Shown: positions 16,213 through 24,725 of the stretch, piece after piece
How the letters are laid out: every line of letters starts with the position of its first letter
Numbering within the stretch: the stretch's first letter is position 1
NCBI RefSeq assembly: GCF_001579945.1
Contig: NZ_CP011971.1
Span: 894,001-958,000, forward strand
Reading direction: 5' to 3'
Length of the DNA: 64,000 bases
Source: Steroidobacter denitrificans
GTDB taxonomy: Bacteria; Pseudomonadota; Gammaproteobacteria; Steroidobacterales; Steroidobacteraceae
Made by a program: the position numbers and the translations under genes
The notes under the pieces: model-generated
Seen by the model: the letters and a program-made list of their open reading frames with translations, nothing else
What the model was told of the DNA's origin: nothing
Databases searched by the model: none

Positions 16213-18408
16213 ATGACCAGCCAGCTGAAGCTCAAAGAGCAGCTCAAAGTAAATGATGAGCTGTTCGCGAAAACGGGCTGCATGTTCGGCCTCGAGAAGC
16301 TCACAGAAAAGGAAAACAATCCCGGGCTCTACGAAGCGGTGTGGCATATTCTGCTGAGTGTATGCAATACGGCGTGGGAAGTCGGTTGCAAGGTCTCGGC
16401 CTCGCCGGTCGCCGCAGAGGGCGGCGATGCGCTCTGGGCGCTGCACACCCCGACGGGTGAATGTATTTGTACCTCGTACGGCATCACTGCGCATGTCGGC
16501 TTGCTGGCCGCCATGGTGCGCAAGTTCATCGAGATGGGTTACGAGGATTCGCCGGGCTTCAAGCAGGGCGATATTTTCGAGAACAACGATCCGCACTATG
16601 GCGGCATCCACATGCCCGACATGGATACCGCCATGCCTATCTTTTACAAGGGCAAGCTGGTGGCCTGGGCATCCTCGGTGACCCACGTCGCCGATGCCGG
16701 CGCGGTGCTGCCGGGATCGATCAACTTCATGAATCCCGACACCTTCTCCGACGGCATGCCGGTATCGCTGGAAAGGATCGGTGAGAACGATCGTTACTAT
16801 CCGTGGTATGAACTGCGCATCAAGTCGCGCACGCGGGCGCCGGATTGGGTGCTGGGCGATGCGCGCGGTCGTCTCGCCGGCCTCATCACCGTGCGCGAGA
16901 AGCTGCTGGAGACCATCGAGAAGTATGGTCTGGAATTCTTCGAGAAGGCTTCGCGGGAATATATCGAAGACAGCCGCCGCTATGCGGTGGCGCGCATCCG
17001 CAATCAGGCGGTGCCGGGACGCGTGCGCAAGTCGCAGTTCAAGGATCTGACCTTGAAGGGCAAGGTCGTCATCATGCCCAAGCAGGATATCGACCTGCTG
17101 TCCAATGTGCCGATGGAAATGCGCATCGATGCGAATGCCAATGTACACCTGTCTCTTGCCGGGGCCAGCGGCAGCGTACCCTTCGGCCAGAATATCACCC
17201 CGACGGCGTTGTCCTCCGCGCTGCTCATGGGCTATTCGCATGTCGTGGGCTTCGACATGTTCAACTCGGGGCCGACTTTTGCGCTGACGGTCGATACGCC
17301 GCCGCCGGGCTCGTGGTGCAATCCCTTCCCGGTCGACTGGTTCGCCTCCACCGGCATGGGCTGGTCATCGGCGATTCGCTGGCTGAGTTCGCTCTACGAA
17401 GTCACGGGACGGCTGTATTACATGCGTGGTTTCGTGGAGGAGATGTCCGCCGGTGCGGGCACCACCATGGCAGCCGAGTGGCATGGCACCAATCAGTACG
17501 GGCAGTATGCCGTTTGCCTGACGCTCGAGCAGGCCAGCAACGGCTCTCCGGCGCGCGGCATCGCCGACGGAGAACCAGCCGCCTGGTGTCTGTATACCGC
17601 GAACGCCGACTTCGGCAATGCCGAGGTGATGGAGCTGTATTATCCCTTCATGTATCTAGGCCGGAACATGGAGCCGGATTCGGGCGGCTATGGCAAGTTC
17701 CGCGGCGGCATGGGCCATACCACGGTATGGATGGTGATGAACACCCCGGAGATCCATTATTCGGCGGCCTGCGCCGGCGCAAACAGCAAGATCACGGCCA
17801 ATCACGGCATGTACGGCGCATATCCGATGCCCGGCGATCGGGTTGCCTATGCGGCCGGAACCAACGTCAAGGAATTGATCGAACAACGTAAGCCGCTGGT
17901 GCATGAGCGCGGCCTGGATCCCGATTATCCGACACTGTCCCAAAATATCGTGGCGGATGTTCTGAACAACGATGTCGTCGTTCCCGCAAACATTCCCGAG
18001 ACGCTGCACGAGTACGATCTCGTGATCAATCCGACCTCGGGCTCCCAGGCCATGGGGGATCCCATCGAACGGGATCCGGCGCTCGTCAAGGACGACCTTG
18101 ACAAGGGGTTGACCCGGCCCTGGGTGGCCGAGAACATCCACGGTGTCATTGCCCGCAAGGAGGCCAACGGCGATTGGCTCGTGGATGAGGATGCGACGAC
18201 GGAGAAGCGCCGTCTCATATGCGAGGCGCGCAAGCAGCGCGGCGTACCTTTCAGAGAGTGGTGGCAGCAGGAGCGCAAGCAGATCGTGGCGGGCGCGAAC
18301 ATGGATGAAGCCGTGAAGCGAATGTGGCGCAGCTCCATGAAGCTGTCACCCGGATACGCGGCCGAACTGCGCGCGTTCTGGAACCTCCCTGCCGATTTTG
18401 AATTTTGA
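16213..18408 (+). CDS. Acetone-carboxylase-type ketone carboxylase, alpha subunit (HyuB-like)
   Basis: 731 residues, ATG directly after the TAA of the beta subunit gene. HyuB-family protein carrying the carboxylation site. H133, D136 and H158 have the same 3- and 22-residue spacing as the three Mn ligands reported for Xanthobacter AcxB (as recalled, H150, D153, H175), within NDPHYGGIHMPDMD and SVTHVADAG, so the metal site looks intact. Length is close to AcxB. The predicted reaction joins a phosphorylated enol and carboxyphosphate to give a beta-keto acid. Confidence 0.88.
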   Translation: MTSQLKLKEQLKVNDELFAKTGCMFGLEKLTEKENNPGLYEAVWHILLSVCNTAWEVGCKVSASPVAAEGGDALWALHTPTGECICTSYGITAHVGLLAAMVRKFIEMGYEDSPGFKQGDIFENNDPHYGGIHMPDMDTAMPIFYKGKLVAWASSVTHVADAGAVLPGSINFMNPDTFSDGMPVSLERIGENDRYYPWYELRIKSRTRAPDWVLGDARGRLAGLITVREKLLETIEKYGLEFFEKASREYIEDSRRYAVARIRNQAVPGRVRKSQFKDLTLKGKVVIMPKQDIDLLSNVPMEMRIDANANVHLSLAGASGSVPFGQNITPTALSSALLMGYSHVVGFDMFNSGPTFALTVDTPPPGSWCNPFPVDWFASTGMGWSSAIRWLSSLYEVTGRLYYMRGFVEEMSAGAGTTMAAEWHGTNQYGQYAVCLTLEQASNGSPARGIADGEPAAWCLYTANADFGNAEVMELYYPFMYLGRNMEPDSGGYGKFRGGMGHTTVWMVMNTPEIHYSAACAGANSKITANHGMYGAYPMPGDRVAYAAGTNVKELIEQRKPLVHERGLDPDYPTLSQNIVADVLNNDVVVPANIPETLHEYDLVINPTSGSQAMGDPIERDPALVKDDLDKGLTRPWVAENIHGVIARKEANGDWLVDEDATTEKRRLICEARKQRGVPFREWWQQERKQIVAGANMDEAVKRMWRSSMKLSPGYAAELRAFWNLPADFEF

Positions 18409-18418
18409 GGAGGTCGCC

Positions 18419-18973
18419 ATGGCCGAGTATGACATTTACGACGTCGAGGACATCCGCAAGCTGGTAGACGGGGAGCTTCCCTGGACCACTGTCCAGCAGA
18501 TGATGAAGAACGGCAAGGATCGCGACCGCTTCGACAAGTGGCTCGTGATCCTGCAGGGGCGGGTGCCCTGGAAGGAGAAGATTCTGTTGCCGCTGACCCC
18601 GGCGCTGTTCATCGTGCAAAAGCCGAAGGAGCGCGTGGTGAAATGCCGTTGCGGGCATGAGTTCGGCGATTATCGCGTCAACTGGAAGCTTTCGGCGCTT
18701 ATCTACGTGCGCGATAGCGACGAGAAGATCTCCGAGGTGTATCGCGGCCATGAAAAGCCCGACACCGAGTGGATTCAGTTGCGCGAATATTACTGCCCCG
18801 GTTGCGGCTCGCAGCTGGAAGTGGAAGCCATGCCGCGCGGCTGTCCGCCGGATTTCGAATTCCTGCCCGATCTCGACACCTTCTATCGGGAATGGATCGG
18901 CCGGCCGCTGCCCGAGACGGTCGAATTCGTCGATCGGACGCCGGAGCGAATCAAGGAGTGGACGTCTCGATAG
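18419..18973 (+). CDS. Acetone-carboxylase-type ketone carboxylase, gamma subunit
   Basis: 184 residues from ATG 18419, right behind GAGGAGG; this is better supported than the in-frame start at 18398. Two metal-binding knuckles, CRC (76-78) and CPGC (126-129), match the small zinc-binding gamma subunit of acetone carboxylase (AcxC-like), a fold seldom found elsewhere. Its presence distinguishes this system from hydantoinases and oxoprolinases, which have only A and B subunits. Confidence 0.9.
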   Translation: MAEYDIYDVEDIRKLVDGELPWTTVQQMMKNGKDRDRFDKWLVILQGRVPWKEKILLPLTPALFIVQKPKERVVKCRCGHEFGDYRVNWKLSALIYVRDSDEKISEVYRGHEKPDTEWIQLREYYCPGCGSQLEVEAMPRGCPPDFEFLPDLDTFYREWIGRPLPETVEFVDRTPERIKEWTSR

Positions 18974-19030
18974 CGCCGGGCATGACAGAGACCGTCATGC
19001 AACTGCATCAGGACGCGAGTAAATAACCAG

Positions 19031-19077
19031 CGCCGGCGTGTGCCGGCGGCCGGGCAGTCCCTCGACAGGGCGCTGCC
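19031..19077 (+). other. Two adjacent hairpins in an intra-operon gap
   Basis: CGCCGGC/GCCGGCG (19031-19037, 19042-19048) with a 4-nt loop, then GGCAG...CTGCC (53-57, 73-77) reinforced by CCCT/AGGG (59-62, 67-70). They fall in the 141-bp gap between the carboxylase gamma gene and the acyl-CoA dehydrogenase. They may be a processing, attenuation or RNA-stability element; no T run follows. Confidence 0.35.
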
Positions 19078-19114
19078 TAATGTCCTTCCTGAAAAAATTA
19101 AGTAGGACCGAACC

Positions 19115-20296
19115 ATGGATTTCGAATTTTCTTCGGAGGAACGCCGCTTCCTGGCAGAGGTGGACCAGTTCCTGCAGGATAACTATGACCCCAAGGCCAT
19201 GGACGTCACGCGCGAGAACATGGCGCAGATCTGCGATACACCGGAGCGCCGGGCGTTCGCCAGAAAGCTTGCCAAGAAAGGCTGGCTGGGGATCACCTGG
19301 CCGAAAGCATACGGTGGACAGGAAGGCAGGGGCTTCTACGAGTATCTGTTGAACGAGAAGCTGTCTTCCGTCGGCGCGCCGCAAATCGGCAAGGGTGTCG
19401 GGATCATCGGCAAGACCTTGATCAAGGTCGGTTCGGAAAAGCTCAAACAGGAGTTTTTGCCGAAAATCCTTAACGCCGAAATCGAATTCGCAGTGGGCTA
19501 CTCCGAACCCTCGGCGGGCTCGGACTCCGCCGCCATGCGCCTGAAAGCGGAGCGCCGCGGCGATGGTTGGGTGCTGAACGGACAAAAGGTGTTCAGCACC
19601 TCGGCGCACTTTGCCGACTGGTATTGGGTCGGCGCACGCACCGACCCGGAGGCGCCCAAGCATCATGGCATCACCCTGTTCCTGGTTCGCATGGACGATC
19701 CGGGACTCACGCTGCATGCCATGCCTACGATGGGCGGGGAGCGCACCAACGCGGTGTTCTTCGACGATGTATTCGTACATGACGACTATCGGGTCGGCCA
19801 GCTCAACAAGGGCTTCCAGTACATCGCCGAGGCGCTCGATATCGAGCGCTTCACCATGTTCACCTTTTCACCGATTCGCGCCCGGGTTGAACTGCTGTGC
19901 GACTATGTGAAGCAGGCCACGCAGGATGGCAAGCCTCTGAAGGAGGATCCCGTCATACGCCAGCGGGTGGCGCAGCTCGCCACCGAGTGCGAGGTGGCAC
20001 GGCTGCTCGGCGTACGCTTCGTCGATTCCGCCCTCGATGCTTCGAAAACCCCGACGGTGCCGGCTTCGGAGTACAAGCTTTATGCCACCGAGCTGTCGCG
20101 CCGTGTGGCCGACGCCACCATGGATATCGCCAGCCCGGGTTCGCAGCTAGCCTTGGGTACCGAGGATGCGCCGCTCAAGGGTCGCGCGGAAAGCTGCTAC
20201 ACCTATACGGTGATCGACACCATCGGCGGCGGCTCCTCGGAGGTGCAAAAGAACATCATCTGCAAGCGCAAGCTTGGGCTGCCGCCGAACTTCTAG
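19115..20296 (+). CDS. Acyl-CoA dehydrogenase
   Basis: 393 residues. N-terminal helical domain (MDFEFSSEERRFLAEV), FAD/substrate strand region VGYSEPSAGSDSAAM and TSAHFADWYWVGART, and C-terminal helical domain ending IGGGSSEVQKNIICKRKLGLP, the flavin-contacting tail. It introduces an alpha,beta double bond in an acyl-CoA. A second, divergent dehydrogenase lies at 22543; such unlike pairs often form alpha2beta2 complexes acting on steroid or isoprenoid CoA esters (ChsE-type), which the flanking MaoC pair also recalls. Confidence 0.92.
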   Translation: MDFEFSSEERRFLAEVDQFLQDNYDPKAMDVTRENMAQICDTPERRAFARKLAKKGWLGITWPKAYGGQEGRGFYEYLLNEKLSSVGAPQIGKGVGIIGKTLIKVGSEKLKQEFLPKILNAEIEFAVGYSEPSAGSDSAAMRLKAERRGDGWVLNGQKVFSTSAHFADWYWVGARTDPEAPKHHGITLFLVRMDDPGLTLHAMPTMGGERTNAVFFDDVFVHDDYRVGQLNKGFQYIAEALDIERFTMFTFSPIRARVELLCDYVKQATQDGKPLKEDPVIRQRVAQLATECEVARLLGVRFVDSALDASKTPTVPASEYKLYATELSRRVADATMDIASPGSQLALGTEDAPLKGRAESCYTYTVIDTIGGGSSEVQKNIICKRKLGLPPNF

Positions 20297-20311
20297 GTCG
20301 AGATTTCAGGC

Positions 20312-21472
20312 ATGGCATTGCTCAGCGGTTATAAGGTTCTGGATCTCGCCAGTGTGGGGCCCGCGGCGCGCGCCTCGCGTATCCTGGCTGATTACGGCAT
20401 GGACATCATCAAGGTCGCGCCGGTCTCGGCCAAGGGAGCCAAGCAGATCGAGCCCGTGTTCCATGCCTATGGCGCAGGACGCGGTACCCGGCAGATCCGT
20501 GTGGATCTGAAGTCGCCGGAGGGCAGGCGAGCCGTCGAACGGCTCGTCGAAGGCGTCGATGTGGTGATCGAAAGTTATCGCCCCGGCGTGGCGCACCGGT
20601 TGGGCGTCGGCTACGAGGATCTCAGGGCGATCAATCCCAGGATCGTTTATTGCTCGACCAGCGGTTACGGCCAGGATGGGCCCTGGTCGCAATGGGCGGG
20701 TCATGACATCAACTACGTGGCGGTCAGCGGCTACCTGGCCTGCAGCGGCCGCGATGCCGAGGGCCGCCCCGCCATGCCGGGAGCCACAGTCGGCGACAGC
20801 GCCGGAGGCGGCATGCAGGCGGCATTGGCCGTGATCGCCGCGTTGCTGCATGTGGCGAAGGGGGGTGAAGGCCGGCATCTCGATGTATCGATCACCGACG
20901 GCATGCTCAATCTGATGTCGCTGTATATCGATCGGTTCCTGGCGACGGGCGAAGAGACCCATCCGGGTTCCGATGTGCTGACGGGCAGGTACGCCTGGTA
21001 TGGCGTTTACACTTGTGCAGACGGGCGATATGTCTCGATCGGCCCGGTCGAGGGGCATTTTTTCAAAAACCTTTGCCGCCTGCTGGAGCTGGAGCAGTAC
21101 AGCGCCAGCCAATATGACGATGCCAAACAGGACGAGATGCGTGCGGCGTTCGCGCAGCGCTTCCTGACCAAGGAGCGCGATGCCTGGGTGGCTGCACTCG
21201 CCGGCCAGGATACCTGCCTGGCGCCGGTGCTTTCGATCGCCGAGGTTGCAGCGAGTCCGCATCTGCGGGCGCGCCGGAGTTTCATGCGTGCGCGCCATGC
21301 CGAGCGGGGCAGCTTCGAGCAGCTCGCGCCGGTATTGGCCGGCGGTGAGCGGCAACAGCCCGAACATCAGGTGCGTACCGCCGGCACGACGGATACGGAG
21401 ACCGTACTGGCGGCGGCAGGATTTTCCACCGACGAAATCGCGGAGTTGCGCCGTTGCGGCGCGGTCGAGTAG
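20312..21472 (+). CDS. CaiB/BaiF family protein, alpha-methylacyl-CoA racemase-like
   Basis: 386 residues, single-domain family III protein. WAGHDINYVAVSG with H131, and GDSAGGG with D162, correspond to the His/Asp acid-base pair of alpha-methylacyl-CoA racemase; GHDINY is a strong racemase signature. It probably epimerises a 2-methyl-branched acyl-CoA so that a stereospecific acyl-CoA dehydrogenase can act, as in steroid side-chain or pristane breakdown. A CoA-transferase role remains possible because the same Asp serves both chemistries. Confidence 0.8.
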   Translation: MALLSGYKVLDLASVGPAARASRILADYGMDIIKVAPVSAKGAKQIEPVFHAYGAGRGTRQIRVDLKSPEGRRAVERLVEGVDVVIESYRPGVAHRLGVGYEDLRAINPRIVYCSTSGYGQDGPWSQWAGHDINYVAVSGYLACSGRDAEGRPAMPGATVGDSAGGGMQAALAVIAALLHVAKGGEGRHLDVSITDGMLNLMSLYIDRFLATGEETHPGSDVLTGRYAWYGVYTCADGRYVSIGPVEGHFFKNLCRLLELEQYSASQYDDAKQDEMRAAFAQRFLTKERDAWVAALAGQDTCLAPVLSIAEVAASPHLRARRSFMRARHAERGSFEQLAPVLAGGERQQPEHQVRTAGTTDTETVLAAAGFSTDEIAELRRCGAVE

Positions 21473-21512
21473 GCGGCCAGCGAGTGGCCGGCGAAGTCAG
21501 GAGTAACGACAG

Positions 21513-22037
21513 GTGACAGAGATAGCGAGTGATCTGCCTGCAGTAGTGCGCGAGCTGATCGGCAAGCCGCACTACGTGGAGCAGACCGAGTTTCCCATCG
21601 AAATCGGCTACGTCTATAACATGTGCGCGGCGGTACAGGACGGTAATCCGCTGTACTGGGATCCGGAAGCGGCACAGGCCATCACCGGTGGGCAGATCGC
21701 ACCGCCGGCGATGTTGTCGGCCTGGTTCAAACGGCATCATTGGATGCCGGGCGCCGAGGGCGATCGCAAGCCGATGCAGCTGTATTTCGACATCAAGGAT
21801 ATGGTCGGCCTGCCCGAGGGTATCGTCGCCAGCAACGAAGTAAGCTTCGGCGAGCCGGTGCGTATCGGCGATATACTGACCACCAGCCAGTACTGCCGTT
21901 CACTGGGTGAACTCAAAGACACCAAGCTCGGCCGCGGCCGCTTCTGCACCATGGATGTCGTGACGGTCAATCAGCACAACGACTGGTGCGGCACCGATAC
22001 CTATCATTTCCTCATCTACATCAAGGGTGCCCGATGA
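21513..22037 (+). CDS. MaoC_dehydrat_N-type hotdog protein
   Basis: 174 residues, GTG start behind AGGAG. It has the FAS1-like/MaoC N-terminal dehydratase fold pattern (GGQIAPPAMLSAW, SNEVSFGEPVRIGD). The typical catalytic Asp-His pair is not evident, so it is probably the non-catalytic partner of the next protein. Genes of this kind next to a second MaoC protein form heteromeric enoyl-CoA hydratases such as ChsH1/ChsH2. Its stop overlaps the next start (ATGA). Confidence 0.8.
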   Translation: MTEIASDLPAVVRELIGKPHYVEQTEFPIEIGYVYNMCAAVQDGNPLYWDPEAAQAITGGQIAPPAMLSAWFKRHHWMPGAEGDRKPMQLYFDIKDMVGLPEGIVASNEVSFGEPVRIGDILTTSQYCRSLGELKDTKLGRGRFCTMDVVTVNQHNDWCGTDTYHFLIYIKGAR

Positions 22038-22516
22038 GCACCGTGCGCAATCTGACTTTCGGCGAAGTCGAAGAGGGCCAGGAGCTGCCGCCGCTGACGT
22101 ATCCGGTGACGGCCACCACGGTGGTGCTCGGAGCGATCGCCAGCCGCGACTGGCGGCCCATGCACCACGATCGGGATTTCGCGATCAACCGCAGCGGTAC
22201 TAAGGACATCTTCATCAATACGCCGACCAACGCCGCTTGGTTCCAGCGTTTCGTGACCGATTGGACGGGCCCCAAGGGGCGGCTCGGCAAAATGAAGTTC
22301 AAGATGAAGATTCCGGTATTTCCCGGTGACGCGATGACTCTGTCGGGCCGTGTGACACGCAAGTCGGTGGATGATACCGGCTGTTGCTGGATCGATCTCG
22401 ATCTCGCCGTGTCGGTGGGCGACAAGCTGAATACCGAGTGCCAGGCGCGCTTCGCGCTGCCTGCCGATGCCGACGATAACCCCTGGCAACGCCGCGGCGA
22501 ACGCTGGCGGCCCTGA
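22034..22516 (+). CDS. MaoC-like enoyl-CoA hydratase
   Basis: 160 residues from the ATG at 22034, which overlaps the stop of the upstream MaoC gene by 4 bp; an in-frame upstream start lies inside that gene. DWRPMHHDRDFA contains the Asp/His of the hydratase motif (D-x4-HxD-like), and KMKIPVFPGDAMTLSGRVTRK is the family's C-terminal strand. It is inferred to be the catalytic half of a heteromeric hydratase acting after the acyl-CoA dehydrogenases. Confidence 0.82.
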   Translation: MSTVRNLTFGEVEEGQELPPLTYPVTATTVVLGAIASRDWRPMHHDRDFAINRSGTKDIFINTPTNAAWFQRFVTDWTGPKGRLGKMKFKMKIPVFPGDAMTLSGRVTRKSVDDTGCCWIDLDLAVSVGDKLNTECQARFALPADADDNPWQRRGERWRP

Positions 22517-22542
22517 CCCAGGCGCAAGACGAGGAACTCCGG

Positions 22543-23706
22543 ATGGATCTGAAATTCACCGATGAACAAAACATGCTGCGCGAGACGACTCGAGCGCTAT
22601 GCCGCGACACGAGCGGCGTGGACGTCGTGCGGCAGATGGAGAACGATCCTCTCGGCGTGCCCGAGAAGCTCTGGGCAAACATGCGGGAAGCCGGGTTGAC
22701 GGGGATTCTCGTACCCGAGCAGTACGGCGGCCTGGGGCTGGATCAGCTGAGCTGCGTGGTCATCTATGAGGAACTCGGGCGGGCGCTGGCTCCGGGACCG
22801 CATTTTGGCTCTGCAGTCATGAGCGTGCTGGCGCTGCGCGAAGCCGGCAGTGCGGCACAGCAGGAGGCATTGCTGCCGGGGCTCGCCAGTGGAGAGACCA
22901 TCATCGTGCCCGCCTGGCTCGAACCGGATCGCGGCTACGGTCCCGAGGGCGTGCGGCTCGTGGCCAAGCGCAGCGGCGAGGATTATCGGTTGACGGGTAT
23001 CAAGCGCCACGTGTTCCATGCCAAGGCGGCCGAGAAGCTCCTGGTGCTGGCCCGCACGGGTGAGGGCGCCGATGGAATCGACCTGTTCCTGGTGGATACG
23101 AACGCCAAGGGCCTCACGCTCGAACAACAAAAAAGCATGGCTTCCGATACCCAGTATCGCGTCGCTTTCGACGACGTCGTGGTGTCGGCCGCCCAGCGCC
23201 TGGGGGCTTCCGGCTGCGGCTGGCGCAGTTGGGAGGCGGCCATGTACCGCGGCATCGTTCTGCTGGCTGCCTTTGCCGCCGGCGGGGCGGAGCGGGCACT
23301 GGAAATCACGGTGCAGTACTCGAAGGATCGCCAGCAGTTCGGCAAACCCATCGGCGCCTTCCAGTCGCTCGCCCACTACATGGCGGATGCCAGTCCGGTA
23401 TCCGAGGGAGCGAAAATGCTGGCCTACGAGGCAGCCTGGGCGCACGATCAGGGCAAGGATATTCTGCGTCTGGCACCGATGGCGAAGCTGTTTTGCTGCA
23501 AGGCATTCCGCGACATCACGCATATGGCCCAGCAGGTGCACGGCGGAATCGGCTTCACGCTGGACTACGATATCCAGCTCTATTACCGCCGGGCCAAGCA
23601 GCTGCAGCTGAACTGGTGGGATTCGCGCTATCTGGAGAAACTGATCGCCGCGGATGTGCTCGACCGGCCGAACGTGCGCACCATAGCCGATCCATTTACG
23701 CCCTGA
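22543..23706 (+). CDS. Acyl-CoA dehydrogenase
   Basis: 387 residues behind GAGGAA. Sequence landmarks are MDLKFTDEQNMLRETTR, the YGGLGLDQL core helix, and a C-terminal domain with YSKDRQQFGKPIGAFQSLAHYMAD and QQVHGGIGFTLDYDIQLYYRRAK. It differs clearly from the dehydrogenase at 19115 and may be its heterotetramer partner. Immediately followed by the nitronate-monooxygenase-like gene. Confidence 0.92.
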   Translation: MDLKFTDEQNMLRETTRALCRDTSGVDVVRQMENDPLGVPEKLWANMREAGLTGILVPEQYGGLGLDQLSCVVIYEELGRALAPGPHFGSAVMSVLALREAGSAAQQEALLPGLASGETIIVPAWLEPDRGYGPEGVRLVAKRSGEDYRLTGIKRHVFHAKAAEKLLVLARTGEGADGIDLFLVDTNAKGLTLEQQKSMASDTQYRVAFDDVVVSAAQRLGASGCGWRSWEAAMYRGIVLLAAFAAGGAERALEITVQYSKDRQQFGKPIGAFQSLAHYMADASPVSEGAKMLAYEAAWAHDQGKDILRLAPMAKLFCCKAFRDITHMAQQVHGGIGFTLDYDIQLYYRRAKQLQLNWWDSRYLEKLIAADVLDRPNVRTIADPFTP

Positions 23707-23717
23707 GCGGCGGCACC

Positions 23718-24701
23718 GTGCCAGTCCTGTCATCGATCAAGGATCAGCTGACACTGCCGGTGCTGTGCTCGCCGATGTTCATCGTGTCGACGCCGGCGCT
23801 GGTGTTCGCGCAATGCACGAACGGCATCATCGGCTCCTTCCCCGCGCTGAACGCACGCGGGGAAGGCATGCTCGAGGAATGGCTGACCGGCCTGGAGCAG
23901 CAGCTGGAAATCCATCGCGCGGCGAATCCGGAAAAAAAGGTCGCGCCGTTCGCCGTGAATCAGATCGTGCATCAGAGCAATACGCGTCTGGATGCGGATT
24001 TCGATGTACTGGAAAGGCACAAGGTGCCGCTGGTCATCACCAGCCTGCGTGCGCCCACCGAGTATGTGCCGCGCATTCATGCCTGGGGCGGGCGGGTATT
24101 GCACGATGTGACCAATATCCGGCATGCGGAAAAGGCGCTGGAGGCGGGCGTCGATGGATTGATCCTGGTCTGCGCGGGTGCCGGCGGACACTCGGGCGCA
24201 CTCAGCCCGATGGCGTTGGTGAGCGAAGTGCGGCGCATCTACGACGGCCTGGTGGTACTGGCCGGCAGCATCACCCGGGGTGAGCATATTCTGGCGGCGC
24301 TGGCGATGGGTGCCGACCTGGCATATATGGGCACGCGCTTCATCGCCACCGAGGAGGCGAATGCGGTACCGGATTACAAGCGCATGATCGTCGAGGCAGG
24401 CGCCAGCGACATTCTGTATACGCCTTACTTCTCCAGCACCCACGGCAACTACCTGAAACCTTCCATCCGCGCTGCCGGCCTGGATCCCGACAATCTGGTG
24501 CGCGCGCCGGGCGAAACCGCAAAGATGGCCTTCATCAGCGCCGATGGTTCCCGCAGCGTGGGGGTCAAGACCTGGAAGGACATCTGGAGCGCCGGTCACG
24601 GTGTGGGGGCCGTCGATGACATCCCGTCCGTAACCAAACTGGTCGCGCGTCTGCAGACACAGCTCGCTGCAGCGCGGGCACATCTGTGCGCATCGCTGTA
24701 A
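23718..24701 (+). CDS. Nitronate monooxygenase-family flavoprotein, IpdC-like
   Basis: 327 residues from GTG 23718, 11 bp after the upstream stop. FMN-binding TIM barrel of the 2-nitropropane dioxygenase family: LPVLCSPMFIVS, CAGAGGHSG (active-site His segment) and VVLAGSITRGEHILAALAMGADLAYMGTRF. In steroid ring C/D catabolism a family member, IpdC, acts as a hydroxyacyl-CoA reductase and its gene lies beside ipdAB; the fused IpdAB-like gene next door suggests the same kind of role here. A true nitronate monooxygenase is less likely in this context. Confidence 0.82.
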   Translation: MPVLSSIKDQLTLPVLCSPMFIVSTPALVFAQCTNGIIGSFPALNARGEGMLEEWLTGLEQQLEIHRAANPEKKVAPFAVNQIVHQSNTRLDADFDVLERHKVPLVITSLRAPTEYVPRIHAWGGRVLHDVTNIRHAEKALEAGVDGLILVCAGAGGHSGALSPMALVSEVRRIYDGLVVLAGSITRGEHILAALAMGADLAYMGTRFIATEEANAVPDYKRMIVEAGASDILYTPYFSSTHGNYLKPSIRAAGLDPDNLVRAPGETAKMAFISADGSRSVGVKTWKDIWSAGHGVGAVDDIPSVTKLVARLQTQLAAARAHLCASL

Positions 24702-24725
24702 TGGAGGCGGCGCGAGGAGGTTCTC

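Noticed and set aside
13924-17241. A minus-strand open frame of 1105 codons
   Set aside because: It is fully antisense to the carboxylase beta and alpha genes, which have clear family motifs, Shine-Dalgarno sites and operon spacing. Long antisense frames are common in high-GC DNA; the translation is His/Arg/Gly-rich with no domain.
23229-23717. An N-terminal extension of the nitronate-monooxygenase-like gene
   Set aside because: This part overlaps the acyl-CoA dehydrogenase in another frame. The family N-terminus begins right after the GTG at 23718.
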